This document shows, in pieces, positions 39,500 to 47,021 of a stretch of DNA of 64,000 nucleotides. The translations under genes and the position numbers were made by a program. The number at the start of each line of letters is the position of its first letter. The first letter of the stretch is position 1. The DNA is from Candidatus Binatia bacterium (lineage in GTDB: Bacteria > Vulcanimicrobiota > Vulcanimicrobiia > Vulcanimicrobiales > Vulcanimicrobiaceae), in contig DATKHY010000003.1 of the NCBI GenBank assembly GCA_035544215.1, positions 382,501-446,500 of the forward strand, in the 5' to 3' direction. The notes beneath the pieces were generated by a model. It searched no databases. It saw only the letters and a program-made list of their open reading frames with translations, and was not told where the DNA came from.

Positions 39500-39571
39500 T
39501 GGGGTGTAGCCAAGCGGTAAGGCAGCGGACTTTGACTCCGCCATGCGTTGGTTCGAATCCAGCCACCCCAG
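39500..39571 (+). tRNA. tRNA-Gln (anticodon TTG)
   Basis: A 72-nt cloverleaf. The acceptor pairs TGGGGTG (39500-39506) with CACCCCA (39564-39570) with discriminator G. The anticodon loop is CTTTGAC with TTG, the T arm is GTTGGTTCGAATCCAGC, and CCA is not encoded. A -10-like CATAAT lies at 39483-39488. Confidence 0.95.
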
Positions 39572-39577
39572 CTTTCC

Positions 39578-39609
39578 CATGGCGGAGTCAAGGCCCGATG
39601 CCTTACCGC
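39578..39609 (-). repeat. Inverted partial copy of the tRNA-Gln gene
   Basis: The reverse complement of 39578-39609 matches tRNA bases 39514-39545 (D arm to anticodon stem) at 29 of 32 positions. It begins 7 nt after the tRNA, so tRNA and copy could fold into a long hairpin. Confidence 0.9.
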
Positions 39610-39683
39610 AGCGCAGGCGCGAAGCGCCGGAGCGGAATCTTCAAAATGAAGGGGCCCCCGAAGCGCAAAGCGCTTTGGGGAAG

Positions 39684-39735
39684 AGGCAGCGGACTTTGAC
39701 TCCGCCATGCGTTGGTTCGAATCCAGCCACCCCAG
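39684..39735 (+). pseudogene. 3' fragment duplicate of tRNA-Gln
   Basis: 52 nt identical to 39520-39571, that is, the anticodon arm, variable loop, T arm and 3' acceptor strand. The 5' acceptor strand and D arm are missing, so it cannot make a tRNA. It is a direct repeat, as expected for the far side of an integration event or of a recombination between tRNA copies. Confidence 0.92.
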
Positions 39736-39789
39736 AACCAACCTAGCAAAAGTTAGGTCTTTCCGGCTGCTTCCGCCAACGATAGAACG

Positions 39790-40374
39790 GTGGATATAAG
39801 CCCGTTCTACGGCGTGCTCACCGCGCTTACCGCGATCTCGTCTGGTTTTGCGGGGGCGCGCGCCGCTTTTCTCAGTAGACAGGTGGGACTGCCCGCGGTG
39901 CCGTTAGAGCCGGATCGCTCGCCCAGTTCCAAGGACATCGGTCGCGTCCAACGCGGCGTCTACGATGCGATCTCGGAGCGCTACGCCGGCGCACAGAACG
40001 CCGCGGCCTGGCTCGCGACCTCGACGGCTTTGTTCGGCGTCTCCAGTACGCGGCCGGCCGCGGACGCGATCGGCATCAGCTTCCTCGTGATCGGCGCGGC
40101 ACTCGTAGCCGTCGCGGTTCAGGCGATTCTGCGTGCGAACGAAGCCGCTAGGCTGCCGCCGGCGCGAGCGGCTTTCGAGAGTTGGTATCCGCCGTGGATC
40201 CATTCACAGATCGTTGCCGGCGCGCGACCGATGGATGAAGAGGTCGCGGACGCATTTGCGCGCGTGAGCCCGTCGAGCGCTTCGCTCATGCGGCGATTTG
40301 AGGTTTGGCCGTTTTACCACCCGCATGGCGACGACACGATCCACCTGAGCGAGGCTGGGCGTCCAGGCTGGTAA
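39790..40374 (+). CDS. Hypothetical membrane-associated protein
   Basis: 194 residues from GTG 39790. A hydrophobic N-terminal stretch (about residues 8-30) and a second pair of hydrophobic segments (about 72-115) suggest membrane insertion. The C-terminal half is soluble and Trp/Pro-rich (FESWYPPWIHSQIV). I do not recognise a family. It lies directly after the tRNA-derived repeats and before the S53 peptidase remnant. Confidence 0.5.
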   Translation: MDISPFYGVLTALTAISSGFAGARAAFLSRQVGLPAVPLEPDRSPSSKDIGRVQRGVYDAISERYAGAQNAAAWLATSTALFGVSSTRPAADAIGISFLVIGAALVAVAVQAILRANEAARLPPARAAFESWYPPWIHSQIVAGARPMDEEVADAFARVSPSSASLMRRFEVWPFYHPHGDDTIHLSEAGRPGW

Positions 40375-40439
40375 ATCGTTGCCGGGCCACTACATGGGCT
40401 CTGATAGCCTTCTCGTTTGGCTGCCGTATACCGGTGAAG

Positions 40440-40722
40440 AATGCGAGCGTCTTCCGGCGACAGCGGAGCAGGCAATGTGGGTGCACCGTCCGTGTTCGAC
40501 AGCGTGGCGGCGATCGGCGGCACGCTGCTTACCAAGAGCGGCTCGACGTCGCCGGCGTATTCGGCTTGGCGTGAAACGCCAAGAAGCAGCACGGGGGCGA
40601 GACGTTCTGGAAGGCGAAGCATCACAAGCACCTGTGGAACATCTCCGGCTCGTGCACTTATCGTCAGGGACGATACAGGGAGTGCGCGGGTTGGGGTTCG
40701 CCTAAGGGAATCGGGGCTTTCA
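40440..40722 (+). pseudogene. Decayed 3' fragment of a second S53 peptidase gene
   Basis: The segment is closely similar to two parts of the intact S53 gene just downstream. 40440-40550 matches about 41421-41520 (around SGDSGAGDVGAPAVFDSVAAIGG), and 40590-40720 matches about 41780-41905 (from the FWKAKHHKHLWNISGSCTYR region to the end). The stretch between, including the catalytic-serine region, is largely missing, and the two parts are not in one frame. It is the scar of a tandem duplication followed by decay. Confidence 0.85.
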
Positions 40723-40752
40723 AGGCATCATCAATAAGGAGCAAACACTTAC

Positions 40753-41910
40753 ATGACATTGAAAACGTTGTACGCCTCTATCGTCGGCATCTGTGCGAGC
40801 TTGGCGCTCGCCGCATGCGCCGGCAATTCGAGCGTACCGAGCGGCGTTCAGAGCTCACAGACGCTGAGTGCGGGTGTCGCAAGGGTCGCGCATTCGGCGT
40901 GTCCGCAAGTCGCTTTCGGTAAGGCGACGTGCTACGCGCTGAAGGTGGACAAAGGCGTCCAGCCGCTGTGCACGGGCGCGACGTGCGGCTTGGCGCCGAT
41001 CGACATGGAGACGCGCTATAAGTTGCCGATCACCAAAGGATCCGGTCAGATCGTTGCGATCATCGACGCGGGCGACAACCCCAGTGTGGCGACCTCCCTC
41101 TCGACCTATCGCACGCAGTTCGGTCTCGGCACGGCGAACTTCAAGAAGTACAATCAGAGCGGACAGCAGAGCAACTATCCGACCTACACCGGGTGGTCGG
41201 TCGAAATCGCGCTCGACGTCGAGATGGTGTCGGCGGCGTGCCCCCTGTGCACGATCTATCTGGTCGAGGCGAACAGTTCTTCCAGTAGCGACCTCAACAC
41301 GGCGGAGCTCGAGGCGGTCAAGCTCGGCGCGCACATCACCAGCAACAGCTGGGGCTGCTATGGTTCCCTAGGCTGCGCTGACCCGAATGACTTCGATACA
41401 AAGGGCGTCACCTACGTCGCCGCGTCGGGCGACAGCGGAGCGGGCGACGTGGGTGCACCGGCCGTGTTCGACAGCGTGGCGGCGATCGGCGGGACGCAAC
41501 TTACCAAGAGCGGATCGACGTATAGCGAGTCGATCTGGAACGGCAGCACGTACGGTTGCGCTACGGGCATCACGAAGCCGACGTGGCAGAAGATCATTCC
41601 CGACAGCGTCTGCGCGTACCGGGTCGCGGACGATGCGTCGGCCGAGGCCGGCTGTTCGCCCGGCGTCGCGGTCTACGATCAGTTCGACGGCGGCTGGGGC
41701 AGCGTTTGCGGCACTAGCGCGGCTTCACCGATGGTCGCCGGCATATTCGCCTTGGCCGGCAACGCCACGAAGCAACACGGTGGCCAGACGTTCTGGAAGG
41801 CAAAGCATCACAAGCACCTGTGGAACATCTCCGGTTCGTGCACTTATCGTCAGGGTAAATACACGGAGTGCGCGGGTTGGGGTTCGCCTAAGGGAATCGG
41901 GGCGCTCTAG
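40753..41910 (+). CDS. S53 (sedolisin-like) peptidase, lipoprotein
   Basis: A 385-residue secreted serine-carboxyl peptidase. The lipobox LAAC gives lipid attachment at C22. Catalytic residues are E151 and D155 (GWSVEIALDVEM), the oxyanion aspartate D226 (ASGDSG) and the nucleophile S321 (GTSAASPMVAG). There is no long N-terminal prodomain of the sedolisin type, only about 65 residues before the catalytic domain. The calcium-site tail is short (CAGWGSPKGIGAL). AAGGAG lies about 10 nt upstream. S53 enzymes are generally active at low pH. Confidence 0.87.
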   Translation: MTLKTLYASIVGICASLALAACAGNSSVPSGVQSSQTLSAGVARVAHSACPQVAFGKATCYALKVDKGVQPLCTGATCGLAPIDMETRYKLPITKGSGQIVAIIDAGDNPSVATSLSTYRTQFGLGTANFKKYNQSGQQSNYPTYTGWSVEIALDVEMVSAACPLCTIYLVEANSSSSSDLNTAELEAVKLGAHITSNSWGCYGSLGCADPNDFDTKGVTYVAASGDSGAGDVGAPAVFDSVAAIGGTQLTKSGSTYSESIWNGSTYGCATGITKPTWQKIIPDSVCAYRVADDASAEAGCSPGVAVYDQFDGGWGSVCGTSAASPMVAGIFALAGNATKQHGGQTFWKAKHHKHLWNISGSCTYRQGKYTECAGWGSPKGIGAL

Positions 41911-41920
41911 CGGAGGTACG

Positions 41921-42847
41921 ATGGCGCGATCCGCGGCGACGTTGCACGTCACCAACGGCGACGGGGCGCTCTATCTCCTCAAAAAAGCAGGGATCCTCGG
42001 GACGCATCTCGCCTGGCGTGACGCGCTCAACGAGGGTCCCGCACCGGCGGGCCTTTCGTTGGAAGAGACGAGCGCCATCCGCGCCAACTACCTCGCGCAG
42101 CGCGGCTTCGCGAACCCGATCCGGTTGATCCACGACTTCGCGCGGCGCGACGCGCAGCTGCGCAGCGCGGGCGACTTCGAGGAGGTCGTGCTCTGGTTCG
42201 AGCACGACCTCTTCGATCAGCTCCAGATGCTGCAGGTGCTCACGTCGTTGGAGGAGCTCGACCTTGAGCCGGGCCGCATCGCCGTCGTGCAAACCGATCA
42301 CTATCTCGCGAGCATGACTGTCGACGAGATCCTCCCGCTCCTTCCGAAGCGGCGCACGGCGACCGCCGCGATCTTCCGATCGGCGCGGCGCAGCTGGGAA
42401 CGCTTCACGTCGCCGTCGCCCGCGGAGCTGTACTCGGCTGCGGGAGAAGACGCAATCGGCTTACCCTTCCTGCGGGCGGCGCTGCAGAGGCTATGCGAAG
42501 AGTATCCGTGGACGCGCGACGGTCTGTCGCGCACGCAGCGGCAAGCGCTCTATGCGGTTGCGCAGGGGCGTGCGCGCGAGGAGGAGCTCTTTTCGCGGGC
42601 ACAGTCGCGCGAGGAGGCGTTCTTTCTCGGCAACCGCGCCTTCTCGAAGGTGCTCGACGATCTGCGCGGCGGCGCGCTAATCGAAGACGAGGGCGATGCA
42701 CTCGTGCCGACGGCGCTGGGGCGCCGGGTGATCGCGGGCGACGCGGACTGGCTCGACGAGCATCCCATAGATCGCTGGATCGGCGGCGTGCACCTCGTAG
42801 CGGAACGCGTCACGCGCTGGGACGAAGACTCGGGACGGTTCTTATGA
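41921..42847 (+). CDS. DUF1835 domain-containing protein
   Basis: 308 residues from ATG 41921, with CGGAGGT 4 nt before it. The N-terminal HVTNGDGALYLLKKAGILG and LAWRDALNEGP are the DUF1835 signature. The C-terminal half resembles a winged-helix-like DUF3658-type region (LSRTQRQALYAVAQGRAREE, then FLGNRAFSKVLDDL). Function is unknown. It starts 10 nt after the S53 gene, and the longer frame from 41387 shadows that gene. Confidence 0.8.
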   Translation: MARSAATLHVTNGDGALYLLKKAGILGTHLAWRDALNEGPAPAGLSLEETSAIRANYLAQRGFANPIRLIHDFARRDAQLRSAGDFEEVVLWFEHDLFDQLQMLQVLTSLEELDLEPGRIAVVQTDHYLASMTVDEILPLLPKRRTATAAIFRSARRSWERFTSPSPAELYSAAGEDAIGLPFLRAALQRLCEEYPWTRDGLSRTQRQALYAVAQGRAREEELFSRAQSREEAFFLGNRAFSKVLDDLRGGALIEDEGDALVPTALGRRVIAGDADWLDEHPIDRWIGGVHLVAERVTRWDEDSGRFL

Positions 42848-42905
42848 ATATCTCATCGATCCATCCAGGCCATGCCGGCTTCCGGCACGAAGCCAGGCGC
42901 GAACG

Positions 42906-43280
42906 ATGACGCACGACGAATTGAGTATTGACTTAAAGACCGAGGACGCCGGCGACACGCTCGTCTTTCGGCTTCGCGGCAGCCTCGATCTCGCGACGGC
43001 GCCGACGGTGCGAGCCGCGCTGAACGACGCAACCGACAACGACAGCCACCACATCATCGTCGATCTCACGCAGCTCGAATTTCTCGACTCGACCGGCCTG
43101 GGTGTGTTGATCGGTGCGCACCGGCGTACGGCGGAGCACGGCGGGTCGCTGCGCCTGGTCGTGCACGATGGCCCGATCTCGCGCCTGCTGCACATCACCG
43201 GACTGATCGGCGTCTTCGCGGTGTACCACTCGCTCGACGATGCCCGAGCCAATCGGGGCCGGCTGGGCGCAACGGTCTAG
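42906..43280 (+). CDS. Anti-sigma factor antagonist (SpoIIAA/RsbV-type STAS)
   Basis: A 124-residue single STAS domain. The phosphorylation site is S62 in LEFLDSTGLGVLIGAHR, matching RsbV/SpoIIAA. When dephosphorylated such proteins bind the kinase/anti-sigma factor and free a SigB-type sigma factor. Candidate partners in this window are the sigma factor at 27987 and the PP2C phosphatase at 50565. Confidence 0.92.
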   Translation: MTHDELSIDLKTEDAGDTLVFRLRGSLDLATAPTVRAALNDATDNDSHHIIVDLTQLEFLDSTGLGVLIGAHRRTAEHGGSLRLVVHDGPISRLLHITGLIGVFAVYHSLDDARANRGRLGATV

Positions 43281-43286
43281 GTTTCC

Positions 43287-44561
43287 CTAGGCGTTGAACG
43301 CGTCGTCGAGCAGCTCGACGACGTGCTTGACCGTGGCTCGATAGCGCGCCTCGCGCAGTCCAGCGGAGAGCTGCATCGCACAGCCCGGATTCGCAGTCGC
43401 CACGATCGCCGCGCCGGTGCGCCGGATCGCCGCGATCTTGCGGCGCTGCAGGCGTTCCGCCATCTCGGGCTGCGTGAGGTTATAGATGCCGGCGCTGCCG
43501 CAGCAGACGGCGCTTTCGTCCATCTCGACGAGGCGCAGGCCGGGGACGCGCGCGAGTAGCCGTCGCGGCGCGGCCGCGACGCGTTGCGCGTGCACGAGAT
43601 GGCATGCCTCTTGATAGGTGACCGTCGCGTCGAGAGCGCGCACAGGAGCGCCGAGCTCCATCGCGTCGAGCACCTCCGTGATGTCGCGGACGCGCTGCGC
43701 GAAGCGCGCCGCGCGGTCGGCCCAGTCATCGTCGCCGGCGAAGAGGTCGCCGTACTCCTTGAGCGCGCTGCCGCAGCCTGCAGCGTTGACCACGTACACG
43801 TCGGCGCCGCTGCGCTCGAAGGCAGCGATGTTGCGCCTGGCGAGCCGGCGGGCGAAGTCGATGTCGCCGGCGTGCACGGCGATCGCGCCGCAGCAGCCCT
43901 GTTCGACCGGAACGGTGACCGACAACCCGGCGCGCCGCAACATGCGCAGCGTCGCCTCATGCACTTGCGGGAACGCGAGGGGCATGATGCAGCCGGCGTG
44001 CAGGAAGCCTAAGCCCTGCGGCTGCGGCGCCTCGATGCGCTGCCCGCGCGCGACGAAAAACTCGCTCGGAATAGACGGAGCGAGCTTGGCCGCGCGTGCC
44101 GCACCGAAGAGCCCGGCGAGGGCGATCAGGCGCGTGCGCTGCGCGAAGCGCAGCAGCCGTGCGAGGTTACGCAGCAGGTTCGTGCCGCCGAAGAGGCGGC
44201 GCAGCACCGGTCGCGCGTCGCGGCGAGCCGGCTCGCGGGATGCGCGCGCTCGCTCGATTTGGCTTCGCGCCGTCTCGACCAACTGCCCGTAGCGGACGCC
44301 GGAGGGGCAAGCGGCCTCGCACGCGCGGCAGTCGAGGCACTGCCACATCTGTTCGACGAAGCCATCGCTCAAGACGTCCAGACGCGACTCGCCGACCGCT
44401 TTGATGAGACTAATCCGGCCGCGAGGTCCCGACGTTTCTGTCATAGTTTCGAGATAGGTTGGACAGGACGGCAGGCATAGGCCACAGCGTATGCACATGT
44501 CGTAGATGCCGGGGCTGGGCTGATCTGCTCCGCTGTATCCAGTGATCGTCTCGTGGGTCAT
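43287..44561 (-). CDS. glcF: Glycolate oxidase iron-sulfur subunit GlcF-like
   Basis: A 424-residue protein with two 4Fe-4S motifs (CIRCGLCLPSCP and CLDCRACEAACPSG) and two C-terminal CCG domains (VEQGCCGAIAVHAGD and DESAVCCGSAGIYN). It carries electrons from a flavin subunit (GlcD/GlcE) that oxidises glycolate or lactate. Those subunits are not in the window, so lactate utilisation or another Fe-S oxidoreductase is possible. It is divergent from mdh with a 72-nt spacer. Confidence 0.85.
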   Translation of the reverse strand: MTHETITGYSGADQPSPGIYDMCIRCGLCLPSCPTYLETMTETSGPRGRISLIKAVGESRLDVLSDGFVEQMWQCLDCRACEAACPSGVRYGQLVETARSQIERARASREPARRDARPVLRRLFGGTNLLRNLARLLRFAQRTRLIALAGLFGAARAAKLAPSIPSEFFVARGQRIEAPQPQGLGFLHAGCIMPLAFPQVHEATLRMLRRAGLSVTVPVEQGCCGAIAVHAGDIDFARRLARRNIAAFERSGADVYVVNAAGCGSALKEYGDLFAGDDDWADRAARFAQRVRDITEVLDAMELGAPVRALDATVTYQEACHLVHAQRVAAAPRRLLARVPGLRLVEMDESAVCCGSAGIYNLTQPEMAERLQRRKIAAIRRTGAAIVATANPGCAMQLSAGLREARYRATVKHVVELLDDAFNA

Positions 44562-44633
44562 CGGCGTAGCTCGCTTCGCCCCCAGAGAGCGAGAGCTCTC
44601 TAGGACGGACCGCCGTCAGCTATTGGAGGAAGT

Positions 44634-45629
44634 GTGAAGAAACGTATCACCGTCGCCGTCACCGGCGCCGCAGGACAAATCGGATACGCGCTGCTGTTTC
44701 GCGTGGCCTCGGGCCAGATGTTCGGGCCCGACACCGAGATCGAGCTCCAGCTGCTCGAGCTCGAGCAGGCGCTTGGAGCGCTCGGCGGCATCGCCATGGA
44801 ACTCGAAGATTGCGCGTTTCCGATGCTGAAGGCGGTGCGCTTCGGTTCCGACGTCGACCAGGCGATGCGTGGCGTCAACTGGGCGCTGCTGGTTGGCGCG
44901 GTCCCGCGCAAGGCAGGCATGGAGCGCTCGGACCTGTTGCGCGTCAACGGCGGGATCTTTAGCGAACAGGGCCGCGCGATCGACCAAAACGCCGCGGAGG
45001 ACGTGCGCGTCTTCGTCGTGGGAAATCCGGCCAACACGAACTGTCTCATCGCCATGAACAACGCTCCGACCGTCTCGAACGATCGTTTCTTCGCTATGAC
45101 GACGCTCGACGAGCTGCGCGCTCGTGCGCAGCTGGCGCGCCGGGCCGGCTCGGACACGACCGGCGTCTCGCAGATCGTGGTTTGGGGGAATCATTCGACG
45201 ACGCAGTTTCCCGATTTCGCGCACGCGAAGATCGGAGGCCGCAGCGCGCAGGAAGCCATCGGCGACCGCGACTGGCTCGAGGGTGAGTTCATTACAACCG
45301 TGCAAAATCGCGGAGCCGAGGTGATCAAAGCCCGAGGCGCCTCGTCGGCGGCGTCCGCCGCCAACGCCGCGATCGTCGGTGTCTACAATCTGAGCCACGA
45401 TACGCCGCCCGACGAGTACTATTCGGTAGGCCGCTGCTCGCACGGCGAGTACGGCGTCGATCCCGGCCTGATCTTTTCGTTTCCGTCGCGCACTGAAAGC
45501 GGCCTCTCCCGCATCGTGGAGGGCATCGAGCACGGCGAGTTCGGGCAGCGCAAGCTTGCCGCTACGCTCGAGGAGCTGCGCAAGGAGCGCGAGGCGGTGG
45601 AAGAGCTCGGATTGATACCCGCGAAGTAG
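44634..45629 (+). CDS. mdh: Malate dehydrogenase
   Basis: 331 residues from GTG 44634 behind [28 protein letters not shown] is the NAD-binding N terminus of the cytosolic/proteobacterial-type [19 protein letters not shown] contains substrate arginines, [13 protein letters not shown] follows, and [14 protein letters not shown] carries the catalytic histidine. It interconverts malate and oxaloacetate in the TCA cycle and supplies oxaloacetate to PckA. Confidence 0.95.
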   Translation: MKKRITVAVTGAAGQIGYALLFRVASGQMFGPDTEIELQLLELEQALGALGGIAMELEDCAFPMLKAVRFGSDVDQAMRGVNWALLVGAVPRKAGMERSDLLRVNGGIFSEQGRAIDQNAAEDVRVFVVGNPANTNCLIAMNNAPTVSNDRFFAMTTLDELRARAQLARRAGSDTTGVSQIVVWGNHSTTQFPDFAHAKIGGRSAQEAIGDRDWLEGEFITTVQNRGAEVIKARGASSAASAANAAIVGVYNLSHDTPPDEYYSVGRCSHGEYGVDPGLIFSFPSRTESGLSRIVEGIEHGEFGQRKLAATLEELRKEREAVEELGLIPAK

Positions 45630-45634
45630 CGGGC

Positions 45635-46099
45635 ATGTCCGGTACCCCGAGGGAGCGTTTGGAACTCGAGCTCGTCCACGTGAACGTGGCGTCTACGGCT
45701 GGCGCCTATACGGTTGGCAGCGCCTCGTTCTTCCGGTACATCCTACGCCTCGGAGAGCTCGGCTTGCCGCTGTCGATCGCCGATCAAGAGGCCGTCGACG
45801 TGCTCTCTGCCGTTCCGCACGCCCTCGGTTCCGAGCAGGACGTTTCGTACGTTTCCGGGCGCGGTTGGCGCGTCGTGCCGGCCCAGGGCGACCTGGACTG
45901 GCCCGTGCTCGAGGCGACGCCCGGCCGCCTGCACAGCGCGCTGGAGCGAGCCCGCCACCTGTTGTGGACGCACGCGGCCCGATTCCAGGTCAGCGCCGGC
46001 GAGATCGCCGCAATAGAAGAAGAGCTCGATGCGGTCTACGGCGTCCTGATGCGCGCCGAAGCCGCGGGCGTCGCCGTCAACATCTCCTACGTAGCCTAA
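45635..46099 (+). CDS. Hypothetical protein
   Basis: 154 residues from ATG 45635, starting 5 nt after mdh, so probably co-transcribed. It has no signal peptide or transmembrane helix. The first half is mixed alpha/beta and the second half is helical (LHSALERARHLLWTHAARF, then AIEEELDAVYGVLMRAEAAG). I do not recognise a family. Confidence 0.65.
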   Translation: MSGTPRERLELELVHVNVASTAGAYTVGSASFFRYILRLGELGLPLSIADQEAVDVLSAVPHALGSEQDVSYVSGRGWRVVPAQGDLDWPVLEATPGRLHSALERARHLLWTHAARFQVSAGEIAAIEEELDAVYGVLMRAEAAGVAVNISYVA

Positions 46100-46108
46100 A
46101 CCGTCACC

Positions 46109-47005
46109 GTGCGCATTCTCTGCGAGATGCCGCTGCGGGGCGCGGGCGGCGAGCCGATTTCGTTTGAGCGCACGATTCACTCACACGGCTGCGCGCGACT
46201 GGCACCGGCCGTCATCGAGGAGTCCCCGCTCGTTTATCGTCGCACCTTTCGCGTGGGGCAGCGTGTCGTCGAGGTCGCGATACGCGGGACCGGCGGCACC
46301 CTCGTCGCGGAGACCGAAGGATCGCTGCCGCGGCGCGGTGCCGGCGCGATCGGGGCGGCGATCCATCGGATGTTCCGGTTCGATGCCGACTTGTCGCCGT
46401 TTTACGCGCGGATTGCCGGGGATGCATCGCTCGCATGGGCCGCCGACGGCGCGGGTCGGATCCTCGCGAGTCCGAGCGTGTTCGAAGACGTAGTGAAGAC
46501 GATCTGCACGACGAATTGCGCCTGGTCGGCGACGATCCGCATGACGCGCGCTTTGAGCGAGCTCGGCGGCGGCGCGTTTCCGGAACCCACGGTGCTCGCG
46601 GCGACGCCGGAGTCATGGTTCCGCGAAATCGCGCGCATGGGCTATCGCGGACCGTACGTAAGGGCGATCGCGCGCGACGTGGCGGCCGGCACGCTGGATC
46701 TCGAGGCGCTGTTAGACGAGCGCACATCCGATGCGGAGGTCGAGGCGGCGCTACTCGCGCTGCCCGGCATCGGTCCCTACGGCTCCGCGCACGTGATGCA
46801 GCTCCTCGGACGCCACCGCCGCCTGATTCTCGATTCCTGGACGCGGCCGAAGTATCGCCGGCTGGCAGGCAAGAAGCGCGCCGCGGATTCGACGATACGA
46901 CGCGCCTTCGCGCGCTATGGAGAGTACGCCGGATTGGCTTTTTGGCTCTATCTGACGCGCGACTGGCTGGAGGAAGAAGAGAAAGCAAAGGAAGCGACCC
47001 CCTAA
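46109..47005 (+). CDS. HhH-GPD DNA glycosylase (AlkA/OGG-like)
   Basis: 298 residues from GTG 46109. The glycosylase core has FEDVVKTICTTNCAWSATIRM, then the helix-hairpin-helix LLALPGIGPYGSAHVMQLLGR and LILDSWTRPKYRR, whose aspartate is the likely catalytic residue. The lysine of bifunctional enzymes is not evident, so a monofunctional base-excision glycosylase acting on alkylated or oxidised purines is likely. The N terminus resembles the TBP-like domain of AlkA/OGG. Confidence 0.82.
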   Translation: MRILCEMPLRGAGGEPISFERTIHSHGCARLAPAVIEESPLVYRRTFRVGQRVVEVAIRGTGGTLVAETEGSLPRRGAGAIGAAIHRMFRFDADLSPFYARIAGDASLAWAADGAGRILASPSVFEDVVKTICTTNCAWSATIRMTRALSELGGGAFPEPTVLAATPESWFREIARMGYRGPYVRAIARDVAAGTLDLEALLDERTSDAEVEAALLALPGIGPYGSAHVMQLLGRHRRLILDSWTRPKYRRLAGKKRAADSTIRRAFARYGEYAGLAFWLYLTRDWLEEEEKAKEATP

Positions 47006-47021
47006 CCGATAATCTCCCCTA

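Noticed and set aside
39684-39735. Second tRNA-Gln gene
   Set aside because: It lacks the 5' acceptor strand and D arm, so no cloverleaf can form.
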